NCBI RefSeq assembly: GCF_000227135.1
Contig: NC_018261.1
Location: 1,023,889-1,064,181 of the forward strand
DNA: 40,293 nucleotides
Origin: Leishmania donovani
Taxonomy: Eukaryota; Euglenozoa; Kinetoplastea; Trypanosomatida; Trypanosomatidae
Reading direction: 5' to 3'
This document shows, piece by piece, positions 18,841-29,615 of this stretch. Numbering within the stretch: position 1 is the first letter of the stretch; the number at the start of each line of letters is the position of its first letter. Both the position numbers and the translations under genes were made by a program. The notes beneath the pieces were generated by a model. It had not been told where the DNA came from and did no database searches. It saw only the letters and a list, made by a program, of their open reading frames with translations.

Positions 18841-20288
18841 GCACACAAAAGAAAAACAAACCGAAACCAAGCGGGAAAAAAGAGGCAAGAGACAGGGGTC
18901 ATTCTTTACATCAGCTCTCTGCTCACCCTCTTTTTTTGTTCCTAGCGCAGAGAACTCGCTTCTCCGGCCCCCTTTTTGTTTCGCCTGGCACATCGCCCTT
19001 TCCGTTTTAGCGCAACCTCATTAGATTCAAAGTCTACTCCGAAAGGATCCCATCGCTTCCGCGCGTTTTGGCTTTGTAAAGTCTCCTTCTCGCTGTATTG
19101 CTCTTCATACGTGTACCCTCTTTTCCGTCTGCGTCTGGTTTGACGCTTCATCACGCGCGTCCACCACACGGGTCGACGACACAAGTTTGTATCTCCACCT
19201 TCGTCTCCCGACTTTCTCTTCTTTCGAGGCTACTCGGTGCTCTCTCATAAAGAGAATTCGGAGTTTTCTTTTTTTTTTCTAGCTTACGCCTTGCCTTTTT
19301 TTTGTTCAAGGATACGAAATTGAGCAGTCGGAGAGTTCCCCTACGTTTCCTTTGCTCCGTCTCCGGCTGCTTTCGAGACCCTTCCTTTTTATTTGAAAAA
19401 AATTTTTTGGCCTCCTCCCTCCCGGCCTATTAGCGTTGACGTGTGCCTTGAGCCTACACACCCCGCTCTCTTTTTTTTTTATTCTAAATTGATCGATCTA
19501 CTTGTGTACGCACCTCCTCCTTCCCTCTTCGTTCTCTCCGCGATTACACCACCTAGATTTCCTTTTTTGTGTACTAACAAATCCTTTTCGTGTCAAACGT
19601 TTGTCTGTTTCACTCTAGATCCCTGTCTTTTGGCTGTCGCCTTTCTTTTTTTACACCCCTCGTCCTTTTTCAGATACCAGCACGAGATACCGAGACACTT
19701 TTTCCGCCTCGTTGTGTGTGTGTGTGTGTGTGCTTTTGCTCTTCGCCACTTTTCGTTTCATCCGCACCACTCTCTCCCGAGACCAAAGGCCGCTCGCTTC
19801 CCTCCTCGCCCTCGGAAAGTGAGAAGACCAACAACAAACCGAAGAAACGCGAAAAGACTGAACAATTCGTGGCTGCCCTTTTTTACCAATTTGCCTTTCC
19901 TCGCCGTTTACTGTTGAGCGCTGTGCCTCTGCTCCGTCTTTCTCTCTCTGCGTGTGCGTGTGGGTGTACGCCCCGTTTTGATCTTTTTTTTTCGTTTCTT
20001 CGGTTTCGTCACCATTCGCCTTTTTTTGTCTGTTTCCTTTCCCACCCTTGTACTCTGTCTGCCTCCCCCCCTTCTTTGTATCTCTCACCAGTAAGTTGGC
20101 TGCGCATATACACACACACACATATTCATGGTGTGTGTGTTTCTCTCTCTCTCTGTGTGTGTGTCCGAAGATTTTTTTCCATTTTTTTGATTTCTTTCAA
20201 AGTGAGCTGGCCAAGGAGGGCAAGGAAAACCAAGAGAGTCCCAGCGTAAACACACACGCGCACACACGCACGCACACTCGCCTCGTTT

Positions 20289-20312
20289 CCTTTTTTTTTC
20301 CTTGTTCTTCAG
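20289..20312 (+). promoter_or_regulatory. Candidate spliced-leader acceptor, distal, for the 20826 gene
   Basis: A T9-containing pyrimidine tract ends in TTCTTCAG with AG at 20311-20312, giving a 5' leader of ~515 bases. A nearer candidate, CTTCACACAG with AG at 20793-20794, would leave a leader of only ~30 bases with no upstream ATG. The nearer site explains use of ATG 20826 more simply, but its tract is weaker. Confidence -1.
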
Positions 20313-20825
20313 TGTCTGCCTTTTTTTTTGGTGTGTGTTGCTCGCTCGCTCTCAGGTGTCGAAGACTTGCCTCATTCCTGATTGGTACACATTTACACGT
20401 GCGTATTGTCGTTGGTCCTCCCCTTCCCTTACCTCCCTCCGAAGTACACAGTAAAACGCACCGTGCTTCTCCCTTTTCTTTGCTGTCTTTTCGTGCTCTT
20501 CGCAGCCGTGCGCCTAGTGTTTGCCGTTCCAAAGTCGCTCAGCACAAAGAAGCATCGAGGATACCGAGCCTGACAGGTCTTACAGTCAAAGGCCTTTTTC
20601 CTTTAGTCGTCCCCCCTTTCTCAATCAAGACATCTTCCCCACACTCCTTCGTCAGCACTACTGCTGAGAAGGGCCGTGGTTTGCGCAACGAGACACTCGC
20701 CCACAAGGAGCCCGCCGGCCGGAAACCCCAAACTACAGTTTCATCTGCCCCCACGACTTCCCTTAACCGCATATATACACTCAGCTTCACACAGCTGGCG
20801 CTGGGAAGAGTCGCGAACGGTTAAT

Positions 20826-23114
20826 ATGGGGTCCATCTCTCCTGCACGGCCGTCGATAGAACCCTCGCTGCGGGTTCGCGAGCCGTCTGCCGCCAACACT
20901 CGCTACGAGAAGACATCCGTGCCCAGCGGCTACTGCAGCCCAGGACTTGCCGTGGAGGAAGCGACCATACTAGAGCCAGCAGGATGCATTTTCGCGACCA
21001 CTGTTGCTGAGGAATTCGTGCGCGCAGACGCCATGACAGTATCGATGGCCACAACCCCTCTGGCGAGCGTGCAATGCACACCGCGGCTGCCAAGAGGCAA
21101 AGAAAATGCAGCCAAGTCTACCGAGTCCATCCTGGGCCACTGCAAACCAGCGCGATCACCACGTCCGTCGCAGGTGACGGAGCTCCGCTTGACTACAAAT
21201 GAAGTCGGCGTGCTGACCACACCGCACGTGGGCCATGGCCTTCAGACACGCGCTGCTTCTGCTGCTTGCGGCACTCGTCGCAGTTTCACTGACAAAACCG
21301 ACGGCTCTCTGACTAAAATGGCGCTCTCCACTGTTCTCCGCCCGCGGGGAAACAGCTTATGCGAGCCGGACAGTCTCGACCTCTTGTCTGCAGTGGGGCA
21401 ATCCGATGTCAGCATGGACGACTTCGCCCCCACTGCCGCCTCCTTTCAGCTCACATGCGAGGGGACTAAGTGGTGTGCTGTGGTCGCCGCGCACATAGAA
21501 GCCGTGCACCGGCTCGCAACAATCGATATCACATCGTCATGTGGGGTCGCCAAAGGCGAGCTTTCTAAACTGACAATGATAGCCACCGAGAAAGCCGGGC
21601 TTCAAATTTGCTTCCAGCTTGCTACGTGGGGTGACGCACAGCGCGAAATCACCTTTCGTCGTCGGCTGGAGATGTGTGAGTTACAGCGTCTTACAAGACT
21701 CTACCAGACATTTGTCACCACGCCGATGTCGCCTCCACCAGCGGATGGAGAGAACAAACAATGGCCTCCACGCTCTCTGGAGGATGATTCTCACCTTCCT
21801 GAAGGAGTCGTCGCTTCCAACACCAACAATCACCGCAGGGTCAGCGAAGATCGCCGGCAACTCGTTTCAGAGTTCGAGACAACATTGGAAGATATGCAAT
21901 CTATGCTGCTCCAGAAGGAACAGGAGCTTCAGCACCTGGCCTCCCAGCTCGAGGAGGAGCGTCGTTGCAGTGGGCAGAATGTAGCGGTCTTGCAGAGCCA
22001 ACTAATCACAATGCGCCTGGATCATGCGTGCATGGATAAAGAGCTCGAGAGCATCTCTACAGCTCTCATCGACACGCAAGAGTCCTGCAACGTACTGCGA
22101 CAGCTCATCACCGAAAGTGAGGAACAACACCGGTTTCACACACAGCAGGCACAACAAGAATACACAGCACTCCAAAAGGAACAAGCGCACCTCATCAACC
22201 ACTACGAAGCTCAGATTACCTCCTTAAACGAGCAGCTACGAGAGGCTCACAAAAAACTTGATGCGCTTCACAACGCAGACATCACCGACACCCCCTGCGC
22301 TCTCGTGCGAGCAGACACACAAAACTTGAACACTCCCTTCACTGCACACCCTGAGCAGAATAACAAGCACAACGTGCTTAGCCTCTACACGCACGGCATC
22401 GTGGATGCGGTGCGCAGCGAGTACGAGGCGCAGACTGCTGAGCTTGTGGACTCCGCGGAGCTTGTGGAGGCGCGCGACGCGCTGGGGGCGGCGGAGCAGC
22501 GCTGCGCCGCGCTGGCCGCTGCCCACGCGGAGGCTGTTGCTGCGCTGGAGGCGAAGAGCGCTGCGTCGGAGAGCGAGCTGGCGGCTGCTCGGGTGGCGTT
22601 ATGCTGTGCTGCTGAAGGGTGCTTTGAGAAGGCTTCTCCCCTGCTTCGTGTGTGTGATTCTCGTGAGTGTTTCGTTGCTGGAGTGCAGTATGGTGTTGAA
22701 GTTCTTCGGGATGGGTTTGAATCGCGTGCGAATGAAGTGGTGGGCTGTACCCGCCGAATCGTTAGTGCGAGAGCTGCTGTGGAGGCTGCTCGGCGGAGGT
22801 GTGCGGAGGTGAGCTCAAAGTTGACGCAAGCGAAGGCATGTGGTGACGATGAAAAGGAGTTCTGTAGTGGAGAGCTTGTTGCGGCCCATGCTGAGTTGAG
22901 AGCCGTGATGGAGCGCTACCTCGAGGCCGAGGCGGCAGTCGATGAAGAGGAGGCCGAAGAACACCCGTATGAGGCGTTATTCTCTGCATTGAGTCGAGAG
23001 CTGAAAGATGCCCGCGAAAAGCTGAAAACAATGCAGCAGCTCAACCGAATGCTACGGGAGAAGTTCCGATCTGATCTGCAAGCATCGGAGAGAAGCTCAT
23101 CGTATTCAAGTTGA
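20826..23114 (+). CDS. FAZ1-domain, coiled-coil, repeat-antigen-like protein
   Basis: 762 residues from ATG 20826; the open frame runs further upstream but without an earlier ATG. The first ~200 residues are low-complexity Ser/Thr/Pro. Residues ~207-296 match the FAZ1 conserved domain pattern: Trp near the start, LQICFQL strand, then a helix ending LTRLYQTF. Coiled coil follows at ~340-480, ~527-610 and ~640-755. Residues ~530-590 (22415-22600) are Ala/Glu-rich, start with two related AELVxx units and are encoded in much more GC-rich DNA than the flanks. In the order CC2D, this gene, FAZ protein, it occupies the place of a repetitive antigen gene in T. brucei as I recall it. Role in the FAZ cytoskeleton is inference from the domain and neighbours; localisation is unknown. 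Confidence -1.
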   Translation: MGSISPARPSIEPSLRVREPSAANTRYEKTSVPSGYCSPGLAVEEATILEPAGCIFATTVAEEFVRADAMTVSMATTPLASVQCTPRLPRGKENAAKSTESILGHCKPARSPRPSQVTELRLTTNEVGVLTTPHVGHGLQTRAASAACGTRRSFTDKTDGSLTKMALSTVLRPRGNSLCEPDSLDLLSAVGQSDVSMDDFAPTAASFQLTCEGTKWCAVVAAHIEAVHRLATIDITSSCGVAKGELSKLTMIATEKAGLQICFQLATWGDAQREITFRRRLEMCELQRLTRLYQTFVTTPMSPPPADGENKQWPPRSLEDDSHLPEGVVASNTNNHRRVSEDRRQLVSEFETTLEDMQSMLLQKEQELQHLASQLEEERRCSGQNVAVLQSQLITMRLDHACMDKELESISTALIDTQESCNVLRQLITESEEQHRFHTQQAQQEYTALQKEQAHLINHYEAQITSLNEQLREAHKKLDALHNADITDTPCALVRADTQNLNTPFTAHPEQNNKHNVLSLYTHGIVDAVRSEYEAQTAELVDSAELVEARDALGAAEQRCAALAAAHAEAVAALEAKSAASESELAAARVALCCAAEGCFEKASPLLRVCDSRECFVAGVQYGVEVLRDGFESRANEVVGCTRRIVSARAAVEAARRRCAEVSSKLTQAKACGDDEKEFCSGELVAAHAELRAVMERYLEAEAAVDEEEAEEHPYEALFSALSRELKDAREKLKTMQQLNRMLREKFRSDLQASERSSSYSS

Positions 23115-24595
23115 CTTCTGTTGTGTTGTATTTTTTAACCGGTTGAATGAGTGAAGGGCACCGTATTCAAGGATTCTTTGACTCAGTTGTGTCTGCGTGG
23201 TAGTGTTCACGCGGGCGGACAGCAGACCGCCGGAAAGTAACCGCAAATATTATAGCGGACTCGCAAATGCTCGTAAAAGGCCGTTACCTTTTTTTTTCTC
23301 GAACTTACCGCGGCAGAGGCTTTAGAAAGGCGCGCATATCTGCACAAGAGAGGTTTCCTTTATTTTTGTTCCATAGCGAGTACATCGTATATTTTTGTGC
23401 GGTGCTCAGTGTACAGATGAGAATTTTTCTGTTTTTTTTTTTCGGTTGGGGTTTTGCGCTTGTTCTGCATCTCTCGAACTTCCTCGCAGTGGCGCACGCG
23501 CACACCGACACTGTCACGGAAACACAGTGCTCTCAGCTGGTGCGGGTTTCGTTGCGTGTGGTGGCGGTTAAGCGCGCCATTTTTCTGTTTCTTATTTTCA
23601 AGTGTATTTCTTTTATCTCGCTTATGTTTGGTGAAAGCAGAAGGAGGCGCTTGCGCTCTACCCACGATGTTTAATGACGCGTTTCTTGCATCGCCGTGAT
23701 TACTTCGCAAAAGGGCAGAGGCGCGTTTTTATTGTCCCCGCAAAAAATGTCGTTCCCACGCTGCCTCGCCGTCTCCCAACAAAAGCATGAGCCCACGGAG
23801 AAAAAACGAAGAGGAGGCGCATGAGCAGTCGATCAAGCCTAGCAGACCACTCCTTTCACAAGTGGACAGTTGTGTGCTGTGGTGGTGGAGACGCATCCGA
23901 AGCGGAAGAAATAGAAACAAGGCGTTTGCCCACTTGCCTTCATGCATCACGCTTTTTGTTGTTCTCTACGGCTGTCGTCAGCGCGGAGTGCACGTTGACA
24001 TGATCATCCGCCGCTCCTACCCTTGCCGGCTTTCGTTGCTGTCTACTTGTTACTTTGCCCGGAAGAAACTTAGCAAAGAAGTCGGAAAAACCCGAGAAAA
24101 TGCGCGCTCTCGGTGGAAGGCTAGTAGAGGCGCTGCGCTTCACGGCACTCGTCGCTGCACGCGCGCACGCATTCGATCGACAGAGAGAAACAGCTCACCG
24201 ATGTATACTTCAGTCGCTTTTTGCACCCCGAGCCGTTGCGCACATTTTGGTGTCTTTTTCCTTGCATATTTTCTTCCCTTGTCTGCGTTTTTGTGTGTTG
24301 GGACCTCGCCACTTCCTTCCTCGTTGCCTCCGTTTTCTTTTGTTTTCTGGTTGCTCTTTCGCCCAACCCCGCCCTCCGGTGCTTCTCCCCTTTTTCACGT
24401 GTGGGACTTCACTGCGCACCCTCCATCGGCCCTCACACTCGTCCATTTCGCCTCCTGTATACAAAACAGCAGCACAAACCACTGCGTATCTTCAGCAACA
24501 CCACGCGTGTACCTTCCAGCGGGACACCACGTTCGTCCGTTACACTTCCGCACATCCCCACAACTCCCTTTCGTCACCTTCCCCCCAAAAAGGCG
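23115..24595. other. Spacer, UTR-like; no gene seen
   Basis: Contains several T8-T10 tracts and pyrimidine-rich sequence approaching the next start codon. Candidate acceptors for the next gene are AG near 24470 (after a C/T-rich stretch from 24430) and AG near 24518. Frames here, including one reading into the downstream gene, have no coding character. Confidence -1.
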
Positions 24596-26269
24596 ATGAG
24601 CGTGCTTGAGCTCCCCTGGGTGAGCGTCCTCGGCGGCCATTCGGGGGCTTTTGAAGATGCGCCGCAGAAGTTTGTCGCGAAGGTTCCTGCGACAGCGACG
24701 GTGGCGCCTTTGGTCTCAACCTTTTCGTCTCGATTCACGAAAAAGTTCGACGGGGATGACTGGAAGGACCTTGTCGCGTCCGTTCCTTCGCTGCTCTATC
24801 AGACATTTGTCTACGAGGCGAGCATTGCGCTGGCGGTGCCTCAGGAGGCCATCACAGACGTCCAATTTCGCCTTGGTAGCCTCTACGTGACCTTCCACGT
24901 CACCCATGATGAAGACATCAGCCAAGAGGAGATGGCCCACCGCATTGAGGAGTACCCGTTCCGTGAGATGTGGCGCCTGTACAACCAGCGCGACGGCGCC
25001 CCGGACGGCTTGGATGCTGCCCTGCAGCGCCTCAAGGATGTCGAGATGGAGCTCAAGGACAAGAATCACGAGTTGGAGAAGGAGCGCGGTGACAAGGAGC
25101 AGAAGGTGAACGAACTCAAGAAGCAGCTGCAGGCCCTTCAAGAGGAGCTTGCCGGCCCCGTGGCTGAGCGCGAGCAGAGTCTGCTGCAACAGCTGGGTAA
25201 AGAGCAGGGTGCTCGCAAAAAGGCGGAAACCCAGCTCAAGGTCGTTGATGACGAGAGGAAGAAGTTGCTGGAGGCCGTGAAGCAGGAGAAGCTGCGCGCG
25301 GAGAAGAGCGCGCAGCGCCACAACGACCTCATCGCTGCCATCATCCAGGAGAACAAGAAGGAAAAGGAGGCGAAGGAACGTGAGCACAATGAGCAGATGG
25401 AGGTAAAAGACTACATTATTGAAAACCTCAAGTCTCAGCTGCGCACTCACACGAACGGCAGCGCGTCTCCGCGCAATAGTATTGTCGACGTTGACCAGAC
25501 CGACGAGTTCAACAGGCTGATGGAGCGCATGGAGGACATGGCAGCAGTGCTGCAGCGCACGCAGGAGTCGGAGAACCAGGCTCGCGCGCAGATTCAGCGG
25601 CTGTCTGATCTGCTCAAGGAGTCGGAAGAGGCGCGCCAGGCGGAGTCGGTATCGTACGACAACAACGTGGCTGCTCTCACCCAGCAGATCCACTCGTACC
25701 GCGACACGAAGATTGCGGAGGACCACGAGCGCCGTGCTAAAGAAGACCGCCAGCGCGGACGTGGGCCGGTGAGCGAGGCTTTGAAGGAGAACGCGACGAT
25801 TGTGCGTCAGTACACCACCAGCCTTGAGAATCTCATCGTCTCCCTGCAGGATCGCCTGCACGCTATCAGCGAGGAGTACAACAACTACTTGACAGAGGCG
25901 GAAGCGGGCGTTTCGCATGAGCGTCAGATTCTTGTTGAGCAAGACGAGGATAGCAAGAAGACCCGCCAGACCTTCCGCTCCAGCTCGATTGCGCTGCAGA
26001 AGATCTACTGGGGCTCTCGCGAGCCGGAGGCGCAGCAGATCATCCAGAACCTCGACGCCGCCGCCTCCAACGCCGAGAAGTCGAGTGCGGCGGTGCGCGT
26101 GGTGATCGCGATGCTGGACTCGAAGGCGCGCGCTTTCGGTGATCACCGGAATTGGATGGAGCAGCAGCATAGGATGATGCGCGAGCTCTTGACCTCGCTG
26201 CGTGACCTGAACCAGCGAGCCTTTGACCGGCAGCGCGCACTGATGGACGAGAAGGTTCTCAAGGCGTAG
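24596..26269 (+). CDS. FAZ1-domain coiled-coil protein, probable FAZ component
   Basis: 557 residues from ATG 24596, the first ATG in a frame that is open upstream without one. After an N-terminal segment starting MSVLELPW, residues ~46-132 form a clear FAZ1 conserved domain: FDGDDW, VP-x-EAI, LYVTFHVTH, EEYPFREMWRLY, then a short GLDAAL motif also present after this domain in FAZ1. Residues ~136-280 and ~300-410 are strong coiled coil, with a Ser-rich break near 283-295; the rest is helical. It is the closest match in the window to the FAZ1 domain of FAZ1 itself. By recalled gene order it could be the counterpart of T. brucei FAZ8, which I could not verify. Codon use is strongly GC-ending, suggesting good expression. 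A 540-codon antisense open frame here is a shadow of that bias. Confidence -1.
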   Translation: MSVLELPWVSVLGGHSGAFEDAPQKFVAKVPATATVAPLVSTFSSRFTKKFDGDDWKDLVASVPSLLYQTFVYEASIALAVPQEAITDVQFRLGSLYVTFHVTHDEDISQEEMAHRIEEYPFREMWRLYNQRDGAPDGLDAALQRLKDVEMELKDKNHELEKERGDKEQKVNELKKQLQALQEELAGPVAEREQSLLQQLGKEQGARKKAETQLKVVDDERKKLLEAVKQEKLRAEKSAQRHNDLIAAIIQENKKEKEAKEREHNEQMEVKDYIIENLKSQLRTHTNGSASPRNSIVDVDQTDEFNRLMERMEDMAAVLQRTQESENQARAQIQRLSDLLKESEEARQAESVSYDNNVAALTQQIHSYRDTKIAEDHERRAKEDRQRGRGPVSEALKENATIVRQYTTSLENLIVSLQDRLHAISEEYNNYLTEAEAGVSHERQILVEQDEDSKKTRQTFRSSSIALQKIYWGSREPEAQQIIQNLDAAASNAEKSSAAVRVVIAMLDSKARAFGDHRNWMEQQHRMMRELLTSLRDLNQRAFDRQRALMDEKVLKA

Positions 26270-27601
26270 TCTTTGCTCTGCTGTCTGCTTCCCGCCTACT
26301 CCTCGGCCTCTTTTTCTGTCTATCGAGTGCACGTCCACTTCACTCTTCCCTGCGTGCGCGTGCGTGACTATGAGGACTGTGACGGCAGATCAAGGATGAA
26401 AAAGGAAATTTAGAAGACACGCGCACACGCATACACATAGATAACAAAAACGAGAAGAGTTAGCTGCTGTCGCTGTGTGTGCGCGTGTGCAGTTGTCTCC
26501 TTTTCTGATTCGCCGTCCTCTCTCTTCGCCGCTGTATGCCGATGACAACCCATGCGAGCTTGTTCCTTTTCAATCCCCCTCCCCACAGGCAGTTCTAACC
26601 CTCCCCCTTACATTGTTTCCTTCTTTTCTTTACAGTTTTCTTCGTTTGTGGTTCTTTTCCTTTTTTCGAGCTTGGCCCCGGCATAGTTCACCAGGCCGAT
26701 GCACCTCTCCCTCCCATCATGCTGGCGTTGTTGTCTGTGTTTCTGTGTGTCTGTGTGCGTACACAACAGCATCAAAACATGCCGAAAAGGAAGAAAAAGC
26801 GGTCGGAACGACGAGACGAAAAGCCTGCCGCTTCCGCTGCTTTTGAGTTAGTGCTGTTCAGCCTTCTGAGGGATGCGTGTTTGTCTTGCGTCACAGGCAC
26901 ATTTGTGTTTCTGCTCTTGCTTGTCTTCCTGTTTTCCGCCTTTTCTGAAAAGCACGGCGGCGGTGTGTGTGTGTGTGTGGGCGTGGGGAGGGGTTGGGCA
27001 AGGACCATGTGCACGCGCACATGTCGTCTGTAACCAACTACGCAGCCACGATCTCTCGATTCTTTTGCCTTTCTTTCCTTCTTTTTTTTCCTGTTAACCG
27101 TCACTGACTACACATAGACAGTCCACACACACACACGCACATATGCCCGCGGGCGACTTAGCGTAGGCGCAGCGGCTCGAGAACGAGAGAGAAGGGCAGT
27201 AGATGGGCTGAAGCCAAATTTTCACCGGCATATAAGCCGGAAGGAATGAAGCGCGTGAGCAACGAAAGTCTACCACCACGATCAGTACAAAAAGAGCGCT
27301 GCGCTCATGTGCACGAGAGGCCCGGGAAGGGAGGCAAGTCTGGAATCGAGGGAGACAGTAGAGGAGGTGCGACATTAACTCCCTCCCCGAGGAACGCACA
27401 CGCGCGCACACACATGCGACCTTTTTGTTCTTCCCTCCGCTTTATCCCGTCGTCTCCACACAAGGAGCCAGAAAAGAGGAGTAACGCGCTTTTTATTTTA
27501 TCCCCTCTCTCTGCTCGGCACTGACCTACTCCTTCTTGCCTGTTTCTCCATTACATCGTAGAGTATCTCTGTTTGCGCCTCCACCCCCTTCTGCTCCCGA
27601 A

Positions 27602-27620
27602 ACACACACACACACACACA
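27602..27620. repeat. (AC)n microsatellite
   Basis: Nine to ten AC dinucleotides in the spacer upstream of the Alba gene. Confidence -1.
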
Positions 27621-28251
27621 TACACCTACTTTTAAGCATACTCGGGCTCTTATCCCTGCTTGCTTGCCAGGGCAAAGAGTGCCGAAGAAAATTGGCGGAT
27701 GGGGGAGGGGGGAAACTCCTGAAAGAGAGAGTGGAGATTTTAAGTTACCGCTGGCCGCAACACCTGACATGAGCAAGTGGTATGTGTGTGTGTGCGCGCA
27801 TTGGCGGTACCCTGCAAATGTGAGTTAGCATGGCTTCTCTTCCCCTTTTTTGTCTCTTTCTTGATTGCTCCTTCCCTCTCTGGGCTGGATTTTGGGCGAG
27901 GCGATAGACTCTTCAGGTGATCATCACGGCTAGGCGGAAGCGACGTGGAAAATGGTATCTGCTCTTCCCTGCCTCTTCTCTTCTCCCCCATTTCGTCTTA
28001 TGTGGGCCATGCCCCGCCGCATTTGTTGTCGGGGAGTTTTCTCTTTGATTTTCATATTTTTTTTCCTCTTCACCCGTTGCTTCCCTGACTCAACGCGTGC
28101 GTTGCTGATGCTCTGCCTGCAACCGTTACTTCGTGTTTGCTCATTCTTTTGGTTTGGTGCTCTGCGTTCTCAAGTGCCATGTGTGCCAGAAGCATTCGTC
28201 TGCGTCTGTCTGTGTCTGTGTCGCGTTGCGTGCTGGTATTCTCGCCGCGTT

Positions 28252-28271
28252 GGTGGTGGTGGTGGTGGGGG
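28252..28271 (+). repeat. GGT-repeat, G-quadruplex-capable tract
   Basis: Six GGT units end in a G5 run. On this strand it could form a two- or three-tier G-quadruplex in the transcribed spacer before Alba. Function is unknown. Confidence -1.
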
Positions 28272-29567
28272 CTCCCACTTCTCATTCAATAGCGAACTCA
28301 TTTTCCTTTGTGTGCCATTTTTCCTCTTTTTTATCTCTTCGTCTTCTGTTTTGCTCTTCTCCGCTCGCACATGGTGGAAAACAGGAACGCAACCCCCCCC
28401 CCCGAGAAAAAAAGACGACAGCAACACACACGCGCGCAGATGGACTAACCCCTTTTCGTTTTTGTCTTCGTCGCCTTGCCTTCACTGATTCGCATGTCTT
28501 TTTTTCCCTCTGTTTCTTGTTTAGCCTCTTTTTCACCTAGGGAGGTGAAAACAATCTCGAAGCAGATGAGCACACACACAGACACGCACACCAGGATACG
28601 CAAAGAAGGAGCGAAAACAAAACAGCGATATTTAGCCCACGAACGCAAGAATGCCCAGACTGCCTTCAAACACATTTGCCTTTGCATTTTGTGTCTCTAG
28701 AGTGTACGAGAAGACGTTGCACATATGTATGCGTGTGTGTGTGTTTAGGGGGGGGGTGATGTGGAGGCGCTGGTTGTCGTCTTTTTTTTGAGTTGTTTCT
28801 TCTCATTCACTCGTGAGTTGGCTGCTGGTGTCATCATCTTTTACTTTGGTGTGCTTGCGAAAAGGCGGACAAGTTGCTGCGACGTACGCGGATCAGCCTT
28901 TCACTGGCCCGAAAACATAGTACCAAACAGCATCATGAGACTAAAGAGCGAACACGACGACAAGAAGTACCCACTCTCTTGTGTAGGGGGCTATCAAATG
29001 GACGATAAACCCGTCGAGCAACGCGACTCGTCCAATCGTGAGAAGGCGCCGGGGGACTGAAGGAGATGGAAAGGTCACTCGGGAGTTGATGGTGCTTTTT
29101 GCGCGTTGCTTGCGTGCACGTCCTTCCTGTTCCCCCATGCTCGTCCCTTTTATCTCCCCAAGTACTGGGGCTTCTCTCTTCCACGCGTGTTGTACTGTAC
29201 CTCCTCCTGGCGTGCCGTGCGTGCTGCACCGTGCCTTTCAGGCGCCTCCGACGACTGCCGTTTATGCGCATCCCTGCTCTTCTTTTCCTCGTCCACTTCT
29301 GTACCTGTTTGTGGCCCGCCGCTTTGGTTGTCTTCTGCATTCGTCACCAACCTGCACGACTGGCTGGTCGGTGTGTCCCATACACGCGCCTCACTTCCTC
29401 TACCTGTCCTCCCTTTCTGTTGGATCCGTCTTTATCATCACCCACACACACGCCCTGTTCCCCTATTCGCGGAAGATTTTCACAAAAAGAATTAGCCTTC
29501 CTTCTCATCTGCGTTTCGACACGGTTTCGTCTCTCGCATCGCATACAGCCCGCCTTACTCTGCCCTG

Positions 29568-29596
29568 CATTTTTCCTTTTTTAACTTTCGCAACAG
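29568..29596 (+). promoter_or_regulatory. Spliced-leader acceptor for the Alba gene
   Basis: A T-rich tract (ATTTTTCCTTTTTTAAC) runs to CAACAG with AG at 29595-29596, only about 20 bases before the start codon. It predicts a very short 5' UTR. Confidence -1.
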
Positions 29597-29615
29597 GAAA
29601 ACCCGCTAAGCAGCA

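Larger units (their letters stand above)
16122..20825. other. Spacer of 4.7 kb, UTR-like; no gene seen
   Basis: Dominated by T-rich and C/T-rich tracts, a C11 run (~16663-16673), CCAC repeats (~17227-17245), and CA/TG microsatellites. The open frames (up to 219 codons around 19590-20249) are made of Phe/Leu/Ser/Cys from pyrimidine tracts and are not credible proteins. It presumably holds a long 3' UTR and a long 5' leader. Confidence -1.
26270..29615. other. Spacer of 3.3 kb, UTR-like; no gene seen
   Basis: Pyrimidine- and GT-rich sequence with a (CA)n run at 27602-27620, GGT repeats at 28252-28271, a C11 run near 28391 and a G9 run near 28748. Short frames lack coding bias. A T-rich tract just before the Alba gene ends in AG at 29595-29596. 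Confidence -1.

Noticed and set aside
19590..20249. 219-codon frame in the spacer before 20826
   Set aside because: Made of Phe, Ser, Leu and Cys encoded by pyrimidine and TG repeats; no coding signature.
24716..26338. 540-codon open frame on the minus strand, antisense to the 24596 gene
   Set aside because: It is Leu/Val/Arg-rich with no domain and exists because GC-ending codons of the sense gene avoid stop codons on the other strand. The sense frame has a FAZ1 domain and coiled coil.
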